Shown: piece after piece, positions 13,096 to 23,354 of the stretch
Layout of the letters: each line of letters begins with the position of its first letter
Numbering within the stretch: position 1 is the stretch's first letter
NCBI GenBank assembly: GCA_020744425.1
Contig: JAGMUV010000034.1
Location: forward strand, 62,001 to 126,000
Direction of reading: 5' to 3'
Length of the DNA: 64,000 nt
Origin: Dactylonectria macrodidyma
Taxonomy: Eukaryota > Ascomycota > Sordariomycetes > Hypocreales > Nectriaceae
Made by a program: the position numbers and the translations under genes
The notes under the pieces: model-generated
What the model was told of the DNA's origin: nothing
Database searches by the model: none
The model's input: only the letters and a program-made list of their open reading frames with translations

Positions 13096-14695
13096 AGCTA
13101 AAGATCGTATAATATTTATTAAACTTAGCTACTTTATAATAAAGATTTATATAAATATCTAAAATAAGTACTTATTTAACGATAGATATAATTTAATATA
13201 ATGGATTAAAACTAAGGCCTTTAATTATTTAAAGCTCTTTTTACGTATATTTATTTTTTAAAAGAAAATCCCTCATTTTAAAATACTTATTATAATAGTA
13301 TTTACTTTAGAAATATGAATAATATATATCTCTATATATAATATGAAAGTAAATAGGTTAATTAATTTAAGACATAATAATAATATTATTTCTTATATTC
13401 ATAAATTAAAATTTAGAAATTAGTTTATTAGCCTCTTATTTTATTTATAAATAAAGTATTATTAAAAGTATTATATAGTTATATTTCTATGTACTTATTA
13501 TATAGCAATAAGCTATGTCTCTTATTACATGGGGATGTGCTTATAAAAAGGTTTATTTGATAAAATAATATAAACATATCTAATTAAATCCTTATTATTA
13601 AGATGTGAACTTTATCTTTTTTAAATAAAGATCTAGAACTTATAAAGTAAAAGGGTATTAAGTCCCAAAAGAGGAAGGTAATAAAGATAGATAAAGCTTT
13701 TTTTTATATCTTAAGAATTTTACTAAAGGTTAGTAATATAATATTATATATTGTAATAGCTTTTAGAAAATAAACTTCTAAACTTCGATAAGAATTATAT
13801 AAAATTAAAATTACTTTAACTAGGGGTTAGTACCTTTTAAAGAGTATAAAAAGGATCTCCTTTAAAGTTATATATTAAAATAAGTACCTTAAGATATTTA
13901 AATAAGATAAAGATAGCTATTAAAACCTTAAATATAAAATTAGATAATCCTCTTATAAATACCTTTTTTATCATAAAACTTGACTAGAGTTAATTAACTA
14001 AATAAATAGTAATAAAAGCTTACATTGTAAAGTAAATAATAACTTAAATACTAGTTTTAACAGCTTATCTCAATTACTAAGATTTATAAAAAAGAGAAAT
14101 ATAAGGTTAAGATTTAACTACTATATAATGATTAGACTTAGAGGAATTAATATAAACCCTTTTAAAAGGTAGAATGGAAGAAATAATAAGGTTTCAAGTT
14201 TATTTTTATTATTTAAGAAAAGGTAATAATAAAAAGTATAATAAAAGAACATAACTAACTACTTACTTCCTATTTTTTAAATTAATATAAACCTTATTTT
14301 TTTAATATAATTTTTAATGTACACCAATAATAAACTTAATAACAAAATATAGACTTTAATTAATTAAATAACTTTAAAATTACTAAAGGAATTAAAACTA
14401 TGAAAGCCACCTTTATTAAAAGAATAAACTAAAGAATTAAAGTTATAAAAAAATATAAAGCTTATGGTAAAAAGAAAAATAAATTATAAAATCAATGTAG
14501 AGAATTTCTATTTACTTTATTAAACTAGTAATTAAATTAAATATTTAAATTGCTGAAGATAATAGTTAATATATTGGAAATAATTAAATTTAGTTAATTA
14601 ATTAAACTAGTTTAAAATTAACTATTAAATAACACTTCTAAAATGTAAATCTTAAAAAAGCTTAAATCCTTATGTTAAATATTATGCTATATAGC

Positions 14696-15160
14696 TGTCA
14701 GGCCGGTTGCACACAAGGGAGTGAAGAGGGCAGACACGCTGCAAGATAGCAGCTAGCTAGTAGGAATGATGCTGGTGACTGTATTGATCTCTGGCCTCCC
14801 TTTTCCTCTTTTTCTCTAGTAGCTCTCTTATAGCTAGGTCTAGTATCCCTTCTTCCAATACCCCAACTAGCTAGCTGTAGCTTAGCTGCTTAGGTCTAGC
14901 TAGTTTGATTGGTCCTCTTAATCCTGAGACTCCGGTCTGGCCGGGTCTCTCGTAGCCCGGTCGGAGTTCTCAGATCCGGCCGGTTGCGCTTAGCCCGTGT
15001 TCCATAACTCCCTCAGCCACTTGCTAGCTGAAAGCGAGCTGCGGCAATCCTGCGACGTAGCTGCGATCTTGTGGTTGTTAGGCGCGGCCGCCACTGTGTG
15101 ACAGTGGATTTCTGCAGTTAGGGCCCCATAGACCCTTCTTGTGGCTTTTGGCCTCTGACA
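14696..15160. mobile_element. Solo LTR (465 bp) with 5-bp target duplication
   Basis: A GC-rich island starts TGTCAGGCCGG and ends CTCTGACA, a canonical TG...CA terminus with 6-bp terminal inverted repeat TGTCAG/CTGACA. It is flanked by ATAGC on both sides (14691-14695 and 15161-15165). No internal retrotransposon domain follows, so this is a solo LTR left by LTR-LTR recombination. Its high GC inside an AT-rich block shows it inserted after the neighbourhood was mutated, or escaped RIP. Confidence 0.85.
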
Positions 15161-15699
15161 ATAGCCTTATTAATAGCCACTTTATAAAAAGTAAAATTTT
15201 CCTAAGTTAAAAAGAACTTATTAGAAATCTAAAAGTAGCTGATATAATTAGAGATATTTATTATTTATAAAGCTAGGAATTAGGTAATAAACCTAAAAAA
15301 GTTATATTAAATACTTATTAATTACAAAATAATTTCAAATAGTTAATTAAATATATTGATAATATATAAGTGGGTTTCAATAGTTAAAGAATGCTATTAT
15401 AAAGGGCTTCTTATATTTAAATTAATTAAAAAACTCTAAATATTCATAAAGATAGCTGAAATTAACTAAGACATAAACTACCTAAAAGGGGTAGTCTTTT
15501 ATATATTACGGTAGCTCTTTAAGGACATATTACTATTATAAATCTATAATTAAATATATCTCTTTATAAAGTGAGTTTTAATTATGTCTCCTTTAAAAAT
15601 AAGTTTAATAAAAAGAGATTAATTATAATAATTAAAAGCCATATAGAAATAAACCTAAACCAAAAAATATTTTTAAATATATAGAATCATTAAGTTAAA

Positions 15700-15861
15700 T
15701 GTTACAGGCTATGCCTGGGGTGCTTCTATAGGTGCAGTTAGATGACTTAACCGGAGGTTAAGTCATTAATTTCCCTTTTGCCATAACTGGGAATCTGCTA
15801 GACCAGAGCAAGGTCGTAGCGCTAGCTGCCGCTTAAGCCCCTTTGGGGCCAACCCCTTACA
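15700..15861. mobile_element. Short solo LTR (162 bp) with 5-bp target duplication
   Basis: It starts TGTTACAGGC and ends CCCCTTACA, flanked by TTAAA on both sides (15695-15699 and 15862-15866). The GC-rich interior includes a short hairpin, GACTTAACC...GGTTAAGTC, near 15731-15754. The small size suggests a miniature LTR retroelement family; a non-LTR origin cannot be excluded. Confidence 0.7.
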
Positions 15862-18281
15862 TTAAATAGCTTAAAAAAGGGGATTTTATAAAAAATAAAA
15901 ATAAAATCTTAAGCTTTTTATTAACTAATAGAGTTTTATAGCAATTATTTTAAATAAAATGTATATAAAGTAAGAATTTGTTACTTTTTAATATTACATA
16001 TAAACATTAATTAAAAGAATTAAATTAACAATGAAAAGTAATAATTAGCTGAAATAAGAAGAAACAAAAAGTTAGATTTTTTTTTAAAAAAAATTAATAG
16101 AAGTGGAGTTATTTTTAACCTGCTTTATATTAATGTAGATATGCTTAAACTGTATATATATATACACGTCCTTATTTAAACAGTAAAGATAGAAGCATAG
16201 AATTTATTTGACTTTCAGACAGACAATCGAATAGACGGATATCTTGAACTATTAAAATGAAAAAGCAATAATAATACTTGGTTTTAATTTAAGTATAGAA
16301 AGTATTTTATATATTTTTATTAAAACAAAACCGTAATTACTTAGCTGCATATAATAATAATAATAATAATACTAATACTACTACTAATAATAATTAAAAA
16401 AACGAAATATTGAACTTTTATATAAAAGCACGAGAATCTTTAATAAAAGCTAAACCATTATTGAAAAAGTAATTGAAAGTAAGTAAAATTTTATAGTTAA
16501 AGTTACTAGTATTAAAAGATAGGATTTAAGGTTTATAATTTAATAAGCATAACTTATATATAAAGAATTTCAAATTTTAGAAAAGAAAATACTGAAACAT
16601 ATTAATCCTTCATATATTATTACGTTATCCATTTTTTTTTCAAACAGCTATAATAGCTAGATACATAACATATTTTATATAATCGTAAACTAAATTTAAA
16701 CTAATATCATTAATAAACTTTTAAGAGACACATTTTAAATGAGAAATTAAAAAGACTAAATTTCTTCGTAAAAAAGCCTATTTAATTAAACAAACATATC
16801 AAGTATTAACAAATAAATAATGCAAAGATCCAAAAAATATATAGACATTGAAAATTATTTAACATTAAATTAAATCAACTTTACTAAAAGAAATAATTAT
16901 AGTTTTATCTTGATAAAAATATTATATAGAAATTATTGATATAATAAAAGTAATATATATATAAATATCAGTTATAATATTCAATTTTTAACATTGAAAG
17001 GATACTTAAAAACGTAGATAGTTAAATTATTAATAATAATACATTTATATAAAATGGATAAGTTAAATACAATATATAATAAATAATTTAATATAATAAT
17101 GTTGGTAAATAACACTATTTCATGACGTAAGATTGGTTAATAAGATAATATATATTATACCTATAAATATAACTATCTAATTTTTATTTAAAGTATAACT
17201 ATATGTATTTTATATTTGTGTATATTAATATTTTTTAATGTTTAAATTCTTAATAAAAATCGGCAACATATAACCTTTTAGTAACTACAAGGTTTATTAT
17301 GTTTATAATTTTACTCAAATTAGCCCATTGAATTTTAAATACAAACTTGATTTTCTTAAACAGTGGTATTATTTTATAATATAAAACTAGAATTTTTATA
17401 AAAACTAAAATATAACTATATTGAACAGTTATTATGTTTTATCACAAAAGAAACCGAATGCTTATAATTTAATAAAAGGATTATCAATTGTAATATATTA
17501 TTGAAATTCAAAGATTTTATGACACACTTAAGTTATAAAAGCTTTATGCTTTTTTTTATTAAAATATGAATTAAAAAGGTTAAGATTAAAACAGAGTTAA
17601 TATAAAAATATTTTATATACTACTTTTTAATTATACATCTTTTAATAACTTTATAAAGTATATTAGATATTTTCAATTTTTTAACTTTTTAATTATATGT
17701 ATATTTTATACTCCTTTTTATATATTGTACTACTTAGTTAATGGTTTAAATTTATTTTTTAATGCAATTACTTTTTAGTTCTTAATTTTTAATTATATAT
17801 AACTTAAAGCCTAATACAAAAATGTTAGTATTTTACTATATTTAAGTTTTGAAATTAAAAAGATATATATATATATATAAAGGGAATATATATAATATTA
17901 ACTTCTTAATTCATATGTAATTATTAGACTTTTAAAATCCAGTTTTTAAATCAATTTTTTTTTTAATTTTTTCATATATAAAGTACTTTATAATTATATG
18001 ATTTAATATTATTATTATAAAATCCTCTAATAGATCAAATAAAAGTGAAATCAAAACTAGATAGTATTACTTTAATATAATAGTTTAATTTTTCGTTTTA
18101 TTATAAACTTAATATTTAATTGTTTTATAATTATTCTCATTATTTTCGTTTTATATTTTTATTTACAGTTTACATATAATAAAAACGAGATTATGTTTTT
18201 GTTTTTAAATTTATCTTATATTTAAATAAAACTTATACTTATAATATATAACATATATAAAAACTTTAATATATATAGTAC

Positions 18282-18934
18282 TGTCAGATACTCAGAGGTG
18301 CAAGTTGCATAAAGAAGCCCGTTACGTTTATCATCTGCTGAGACGGCGGCCCGGTCTCAAAGGCCCGGGTCCTTTAGATCCGGTCTTAAAAAGAACCTTA
18401 TCGTAGACCCTATGATGATAAGGGCATCTGTCAGATAAACCATTATACCAAAAACGTAGCGCCGCTACTGATGTAACAGCTTCTCTTATCGATTGAGTAT
18501 ATGTGCCACAATCTGACACACCCCCCCAGCTAGGAAGCCTTTGTATAGGCTTACTTGCTGGACTTGCAAATTTTTCCGAGGAATTTTCATCTCAGCTAGG
18601 GTTTTTGCTTCCTAGGCAATTACTGGATTTAGCCAGGCCTTGGCTTTCCTGGGGATCGAACACACGACCTCTTCAATCGCTAGTGACCAGTCTAGCTCAA
18701 TTTAGGTAGTTTCAGGCTTCGCACGATCAGATCAGTGATCGGTCCACCTCTGAGACTCTTAATTGTCAGATAAACCATTACACCAAAAACGTAGCGCCGC
18801 TACTGATGTAACAGCTTCTCTTATCGATTGAGTATATGTGCCACAATCTGACAGCATCTCTGTATAAAAAGGCCGCTGCGAGTCCTCTGTTAAAGAAGGG
18901 GGAATACAGAACACATTCAATCTAATATTTGACA
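18282..18934 (+). mobile_element. Solo LTR carrying a nested miniature retroelement
   Basis: The LTR begins TGTCAGATACTC at 18282 and ends ATATTTGACA at 18934, flanked by AGTAC (18277-18281 and 18935-18939). Removing the nested element (18429-18853) and one copy of its target duplication leaves an LTR of about 223 bp. A TATA-like TGTATAAAAAGG lies near 18861 in the right part, consistent with plus-strand transcription in a 5'-LTR. No internal coding region of the parent element remains. Confidence 0.8.
18429..18853 (-). mobile_element. Complete miniature LTR retroelement (TRIM-like)
   Basis: Two 90-bp direct repeats (18429-18518 and 18764-18853) both start TGTCAGAT and end ATCTGACA and differ at a single base. 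They enclose 245 bp of non-coding sequence, and the whole is flanked by GCATC (18424-18428 and 18854-18858). TG...CA repeats plus a 5-bp duplication are the structure of an LTR retrotransposon, here only 425 bp long. On the minus strand a G-rich tract abuts the 3' repeat like a polypurine tract. The interior has a tRNA-like B-box region, GGTCGTGTGTTCGATCCCC (rc of about 18651-18669), with an A-box-like GAGCTAGACTGG upstream. A tRNA-derived SINE would lack the terminal direct repeats. Confidence 0.8.
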
Positions 18935-18994
18935 AGTACTTATTTTATATAGAAATAAAAATAATAACTAAATTAATAAAAATATAAGAGGTTT

Positions 18995-19436
18995 TAACAT
19001 ATATAATAAGCGAGTGTTTCAGATAAGCCAGCAACACTCTAATTTTATCTTAAATTGAGATTTTTCAAAAGTTCTTAAAGATTCAAATATAAGGAGAGGA
19101 TTGTCATAGCAGTTACTAGGGCTATGGGGCGTAGTCAGCAGCCTACATAGGAACGCTCGGCGAGCACTCTATGAGGGCTTGCTAAGTGAAAGCTTTATAA
19201 TATACGGAGTACCAATACCTACCTTCTTAAGTCCTAATAGGTCACCTCAGTAAAACTAACCCTTACATCAAATTACATTAGAAATAGCTATAAATATGTT
19301 TAAATATTTATTAAGCATATAATAGTAAATATTAGCTTTTCTAAATTATTATAAAAGTTTCTTATAGAGTTATTTAGAAAAGCCTTATTTATACCGTCTT
19401 ATTTCTTATTTTTATATTTTTAGATATTAAATAAAG
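18995..19436. mobile_element. MITE, copy 3, interrupted or partial
   Basis: The left arm, TAACATATATAATAAGCGAG then CAGATAAGCCAGCAACACTC, aligns with the complement of the right arm of copy 1 and continues into the shared TTAAATTGAGAT...TTCTTAAAGATTCAAA interior. The later part (about 19340-19430) resembles the right interior of copy 4. A GC-rich insert at about 19092-19264 interrupts it, and a clear right terminus is not visible before copy 4 begins. Confidence 0.5.
19092..19264. repeat. GC-rich insert within a MITE
   Basis: A block of about 170 bp with normal GC content begins near TTGTCATAGCAG and ends near AACCCTTACA inside AT-rich MITE sequence. TGT...ACA ends suggest a short LTR like the one at 15700, but I find no target duplication, so the boundaries are uncertain. 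Confidence 0.4.
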
Positions 19437-19869
19437 TAACGCACTCCACTAGTAAGTGCAACAAACCAGTGAGTGCAACACTCAGTTTTACACCTTAAAT
19501 TGCGATTTTAAAAAAACTCTTAAAAATTTAAACTAAGCTAAAGAGAGCTGAGGTTTTAAAATAAATTTAATTAATTAAGGAAGTATATAGAGAAAATTTC
19601 ATAGATTTTATATATTTTCTTTTATTAAGTTATTAAGAAACAGCTTATTTACACTGTCTTTTTTCTGAATACATATATAAAAAGCTTAAGACATTAATTG
19701 TAATTTTTTAAAAAAAAATACTATATTATCACTTTTTTCTTAGAAAGTATGAAAACAAATTTTGAATAATTAAATAGCCCGTTTTAGAAAATTTACATTT
19801 TGCACTTTTAGCTGTACAGTATAAGTGCTGCACTCACTGGTTTGTTGCAACTGCTAGTGGAGTACGTTA
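19437..19869. mobile_element. MITE, copy 4 (433 bp), best preserved
   Basis: Inverted repeats of about 45 bp: TAACGCACTCCACTAGTAAG... at 19437 and the complement of ...TAGTGGAGTACGTTA ending at 19869, with matching inner motif CAACAAACCAGTGAGTGCA in both arms. The interior (ACACCTTAAATTGCGATTTT...) is shared with the other copies. There is no ORF. Confidence 0.75.
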
Positions 19870-20278
19870 CTTAAAAATCTTTTTAAAAAAATTAATATAT
19901 GGTAACTAATTTTATTTTTTAAAATAACATTAAGTTATAGTTTCTTTTAGATAATTCTTTTCGGCTTGGATCAGCCCTGGTCCGGGTGGGCTCCACCACC
20001 TGGTCAAATATTGGCCACGACGCTTTTTTACAACCAGCTCCAAGATTATTTAACGGTAGTGGCTCTTATCAAAGGCCAACGAAAGCCACAAATACAATGT
20101 TCTAAACTTGGCGGTATTTAGTTACTGTTTACTATATTTAAACTGCGAAAGCTCTCTGAACAGACTGTCTATGTTTCAATCATCAACGCCCGCATTCTTG
20201 AATTAAGAACACCATAGCTCGGTTGGCCTAGTCCTGTTGTTAGCTGTCATACCAAAAATAAACGTGTCGCCTTGGTAA

Positions 20279-20692
20279 ATGATGACGCACTTGGGCTTCC
20301 TTCATGGGGTCTCCATCGAGACCCCGTGGTCCTCCTCGGTGGCAGTGAGAGAAGTTCTCGCTGCTACTGAGATATCTGGATGGAAGTTCTATGGAGTGCG
20401 CGTGGAGAATAAAGATCAAAGGCACTGGGATTGGCTGGATGCGGAATGCCTTCTTTGGGTTTTTGATGACGGTGGAGGTCTTCGAATGTGGCAGGAGCCA
20501 GGGCCACGGCCGCTCCTAGGCGTGGACGAGCCAACCCAACGCGTGGAGCAGATAATAGGCCATTATCAATCGAGAAATGGGATGTCCTATGTTGCGATCA
20601 AATGGAAAGATAGTATATCACCAACCTGGGAAATAGAACAAGGTCTGGAAAGTTATGCCGACATCGTCACAAACTACTTCACGAGTATCTGA
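20279..20692 (+). CDS. Small chromodomain protein
   Basis: This 137-residue ORF starts with two ATGs. The C-terminal half (residues about 88-134) fits a chromodomain: RVEQIIGHY as the first strand, YVAIKWKD as the Y-x-V-K-W core, then PTWEIEQGLESY and a closing helix with NYF. Chromodomains bind methylated lysine of histone H3 tails or occur at the end of fungal retrotransposon integrases. The N-terminal half is not recognised. No other integrase sequence adjoins it, so it may be a free-standing small gene, an exon of a larger gene whose 5' part I cannot define, or a transposon leftover. It lies just outside the AT-rich block. Confidence 0.5.
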   Translation: MMTHLGFLHGVSIETPWSSSVAVREVLAATEISGWKFYGVRVENKDQRHWDWLDAECLLWVFDDGGGLRMWQEPGPRPLLGVDEPTQRVEQIIGHYQSRNGMSYVAIKWKDSISPTWEIEQGLESYADIVTNYFTSI

Positions 20693-20717
20693 AAATGGTC
20701 ACCTGAAAACTTGCCAT

Positions 20718-20826
20718 GTTGAGACCGTAGGACTAAGGTTCGATCTGCTGGCGGCTGGGATGTGGATACTACATAGCTGAACTTAACTGTGCTCCTCGCA
20801 GGACATATAATCTAGAGCTTTCAATA
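20718..20826 (-). repeat. Dispersed repeat R1, copy 1
   Basis: The reverse complement carries GTAGTATCCACATCCCAGCC, then GCCAGCAGATCGAACC and ACGGTCTCAACA, the core shared with copies at 20923, 27568 and 32034. This copy lacks the CCGGTA additions seen at 32 kb. Confidence 0.75.
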
Positions 20827-20922
20827 CCACCAATACCTTTTTGTTGAAATGAGCATATTGTGTTTATTGAAGGAGAAGAAAACTACCTGTAGCGCTAACC
20901 AGCGGAAGCTATTGACAAGAAG

Positions 20923-20989
20923 GCATCCACATCCCAGCCACCAATGGATCGGAATAGCCTTTGATCCGTCAAACAACGGATCTCAACAG
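20923..20989 (+). repeat. Dispersed repeat R1, copy 2 (degenerate)
   Basis: ATCCACATCCCAGCCACCA, then GATCGGAA and CGGATCTCAACAG follow in the same order as in the other copies but with substitutions. It faces copy 1, making a loose inverted pair. Confidence 0.55.
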
Positions 20990-21274
20990 CAAGACTACAG
21001 TACCGCACACTATCCGGAAGGTATCTCTACATTTAGATGGCATCTCCACCAGGGAATACCGGTATGTCGTGATAATTCCTGGTGACGCGTCACAATTCTT
21101 CTACTCACACATCCACACTAGCGTCAATACCTAGCCCATCGCCACCCCATAGCTATTATAGGTTATCCCCATTCATTCCTTAAGTAACCTCGGGTCTATC
21201 CGTCATGAGATTGTGCAACTGACCTTGTCTTGTACGTAGGTATGCCCGACCACGTGCTATCGCAGACATGTCCC

Positions 21275-21502
21275 GATGTTGTTGGAAGGATTGAGGTTTC
21301 CCCCTCGACTTCATGACCCTGATGTCATGACAAACTCTAAAAGAAGTCCTAGATGGTGGCGACTTCGTAGGACTCAAGCTCATATTGAAGTATAAAAGAG
21401 AGCTTTCACGTTCATTAAAAACTAAGAATAATAACAATCAGAACAATAACAACCACCTTTTATCAAGTGCACTCAGCATCACTGCGCGATCCAACAACAG
21501 AT
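21275..21502 (+). repeat. 227-bp inverted repeat, left arm
   Basis: The sequence from GATGTTGTTGGAAGGATTGA to CCAACAACAGATG recurs as its reverse complement at 23128-23354 with few differences. Each arm contains the last codons of an integrase-like ORF (PRWWRLRRTQAHIEV then stop), a TATA-like TATAAAAGAG, and an A-rich leader ending at an ATG. Confidence 0.85.
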
Positions 21503-22343
21503 GTTCCGAAGACTGTGGCCCCTAAATCGTACCAAAGGAGCCACGATATCATCCGCGATAGCCACCCAGGGTCGAATCTGTGTCCATGTTGCGGGAGACG
21601 TTGGCCCACGAGTATCTCCATCCTCGACAGCTCGCCAGTCCCGTTTCGAGACGTTGAGACAGCTTCCACCTCCTCCACTATATATCGACCTAACAGCCTC
21701 TGATCGTTCCACGCCCTCACAGACGACCTTCACCGGCTCTGGAGACGGCCCTGGCCGTATCCTCGCAGCATCGCGGCCCTCCGCCGTGTATCGAGATGCC
21801 AAACTTACCCAGAGTCGGATCGCGAGGGGCATGAGGGCGAGCCCGTCGCAACTCAGTGAGACTGTGGCTAAACAGAGCCAAAACAAGAGCAGACGGAAGA
21901 TCTCGATGCGCCTCACCGTCTTCCTTGCGTGGCCTGACCCATGGGAAATACTAGACGAAGACGAGGAGCCCCAGTGGTCTTTGGCTAGAGAGCTGCTGAA
22001 GGTCGCTTTGCGCCCCTTCGTCGACGAGGAACCATCTTTACCTGTCCACTCCTGGTTCGACAGCATCTTCTTCCCTCAGTTCAAGGACAAGCCTGCTCTC
22101 TCGTCTGTTCTTCAATTCGACAAGAGACTCGTTCAGAACACCCATATTAAAGAGGGTATCACGGAGCTGAGCGACCTCGACTGGGAGAGGCAGACAGTCG
22201 CAGAGCTTTTTGGCGAGGACTGCCCTTTTCGTTTCAGTAAAACAGAGGGCAGATATCTCCTTTTCCTTGTTTCTATGAGCCGTTGCCTCCTCGACCACAA
22301 GTCCCGGCCCCTCGTCATATCAAGGCGCGGAGATCAGCCGTAA
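21501..22343 (+). CDS. Unrecognised ORF inside the inverted-repeat element
   Basis: A 280-codon ORF starts at the ATG immediately after the left arm, whose TATAAAAGAG lies about 90 bp upstream. Residues 1-130 are Ser/Thr/Arg-rich; from about residue 135 the composition looks protein-like (FLAWPDPWEILDEDEEP, then an acidic and aromatic stretch). I recognise no domain. Similar-looking reading continues in other frames to about 22710 (Lys-rich KPFKKKRGIKKE, then an acidic segment), so it may be the first part of a frameshifted longer protein. It is probably the second gene of the surrounding transposon. Confidence 0.35.
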   Translation: MFRRLWPLNRTKGATISSAIATQGRICVHVAGDVGPRVSPSSTARQSRFETLRQLPPPPLYIDLTASDRSTPSQTTFTGSGDGPGRILAASRPSAVYRDAKLTQSRIARGMRASPSQLSETVAKQSQNKSRRKISMRLTVFLAWPDPWEILDEDEEPQWSLARELLKVALRPFVDEEPSLPVHSWFDSIFFPQFKDKPALSSVLQFDKRLVQNTHIKEGITELSDLDWERQTVAELFGEDCPFRFSKTEGRYLLFLVSMSRCLLDHKSRPLVISRRGDQP

Positions 22344-22883
22344 AGCCGTTCAAAAAGAAGAGGGGAATCAAGAAAGAGTTAGTCAAGACCGAAGTGAAGG
22401 TACAGCCAGCCTTGCTAATCGGGAGCGAGTTCAACTCGCCCTCCTTGAGCCCCTCTCTGAGCCTAGTTCCACCTCCTTGAGAGCTAGCGCAGAAGACCAG
22501 ATCGAGGTTATTACTAGCGATGTGGACGAGACCCGCGCGGGTCAGAAACGAGCTCGAGACTCTATAAGCTCAGCACTCTTGGTAGAGGCAGAAGATAAGG
22601 AGCTCTCGGATGGCCCTGCCTTCACTGCCCATGGTCCCGCTGCTGGAACCCGAGAAGTTGATGCGAGGAGGCCAAGTAGTCGGCATCCTCGTAAACAGAC
22701 GAGGAAATAGTAGCTACTCAGCTCAAGGTGATCCAGGTCCCCCATCAGCTCGTCCACACTATTGATAATCGCCAGGTAGCTCAGTTCCGGAGAGGCCATT
22801 GTTAATAGGCTCAAGGTAGTTCTGCTCGAGGAGCTGAAGCTAAAGCATTGTCAGCTAGCGTTTGAGTGCGATGGAGTACTTTT

Positions 22884-23129
22884 TTACGTACGAATCTCTC
22901 TTGCCCTCCAACTGGTGTCTGTGATGCTAAGCACCGGACTTGCCCCGTAGTCGAGATGACCCTGAATTTTGTCTCTGAGCCGTAAGTAGATCGCGAGGTG
23001 TGGCCGCTTATGATCAAGCTCCCCATCTAGCTGACCATCGAACTGAAGATCCTGCAGCTGTCGATCACACCAGTCCGTTGTTATTGGGTCAAAAAGATCG
23101 TCTATATCGATAGAATCGACAGCTGCCAT
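22884..23129 (-). CDS. Short ORF reading inward from the right repeat arm
   Basis: An 81-codon ORF starts at the ATG at the inner edge of the right arm, with the same promoter-like leader as the left ORF. It begins MAAVDSIDIDDLFDP and is acidic. It converges on the plus-strand ORF. No family is recognised; it may be a truncated N-terminus. Confidence 0.3.
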   Translation of the reverse strand: MAAVDSIDIDDLFDPITTDWCDRQLQDLQFDGQLDGELDHKRPHLAIYLRLRDKIQGHLDYGASPVLSITDTSWRAREIRT

Positions 23130-23354
23130 CTGTTGTTGGATTGCGCAGTGATGCTGAGTGCTCTTGATAAAAAGTGGTTGTTATTACTCTTATTGTAATT
23201 ATTCTTAATTTTTAGTGAACGTGAAAGCCCTCTTTTATACTTCAATATGAGCCTGAGTCCTACGAAGTCGCCACCATCTAGGACTTCTTTTAGATTTTGC
23301 CACGACATCAGGGTCATGAAGTCGAGGGGGAAACCTCAATCCTTCCAACATCAT
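23128..23354 (-). repeat. 227-bp inverted repeat, right arm
   Basis: This is the reverse-complement partner of 21275-21502. On the minus strand it runs from the 3' end of the integrase pseudogene into the leader of the ORF at 23129. Confidence 0.85.

Larger units (their letters stand above)
1..19900. repeat. AT-rich, RIP-degraded repeat block without genes
   Basis: The block is almost entirely A/T, dominated by TpA steps, with stop codons in every frame. The few ORFs of 60-85 codons are low-complexity. Where two copies of one repeat can be compared inside the block (6231-6261 against 6528-6558) every difference is C-to-T or G-to-A, the hallmark of repeat-induced point mutation. The separately listed elements (hAT, MITEs, LTRs, tandem array) are the only structures I can resolve; the stretches between them (1-1000, 4851-5410, 6975-12960, 13096-14690, 15867-18276) hold only anonymous AT-rich relics and microsatellites such as ATA/ACT triplets near 16349-16395. 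It is probably constitutive heterochromatin. Confidence 0.85.

Noticed and set aside
21479..22066. 195-codon minus-strand ORF opposite the 280-codon ORF
   Set aside because: Composition (Ser runs, Arg-rich) looks like the antisense shadow of the plus-strand ORF; no domain.
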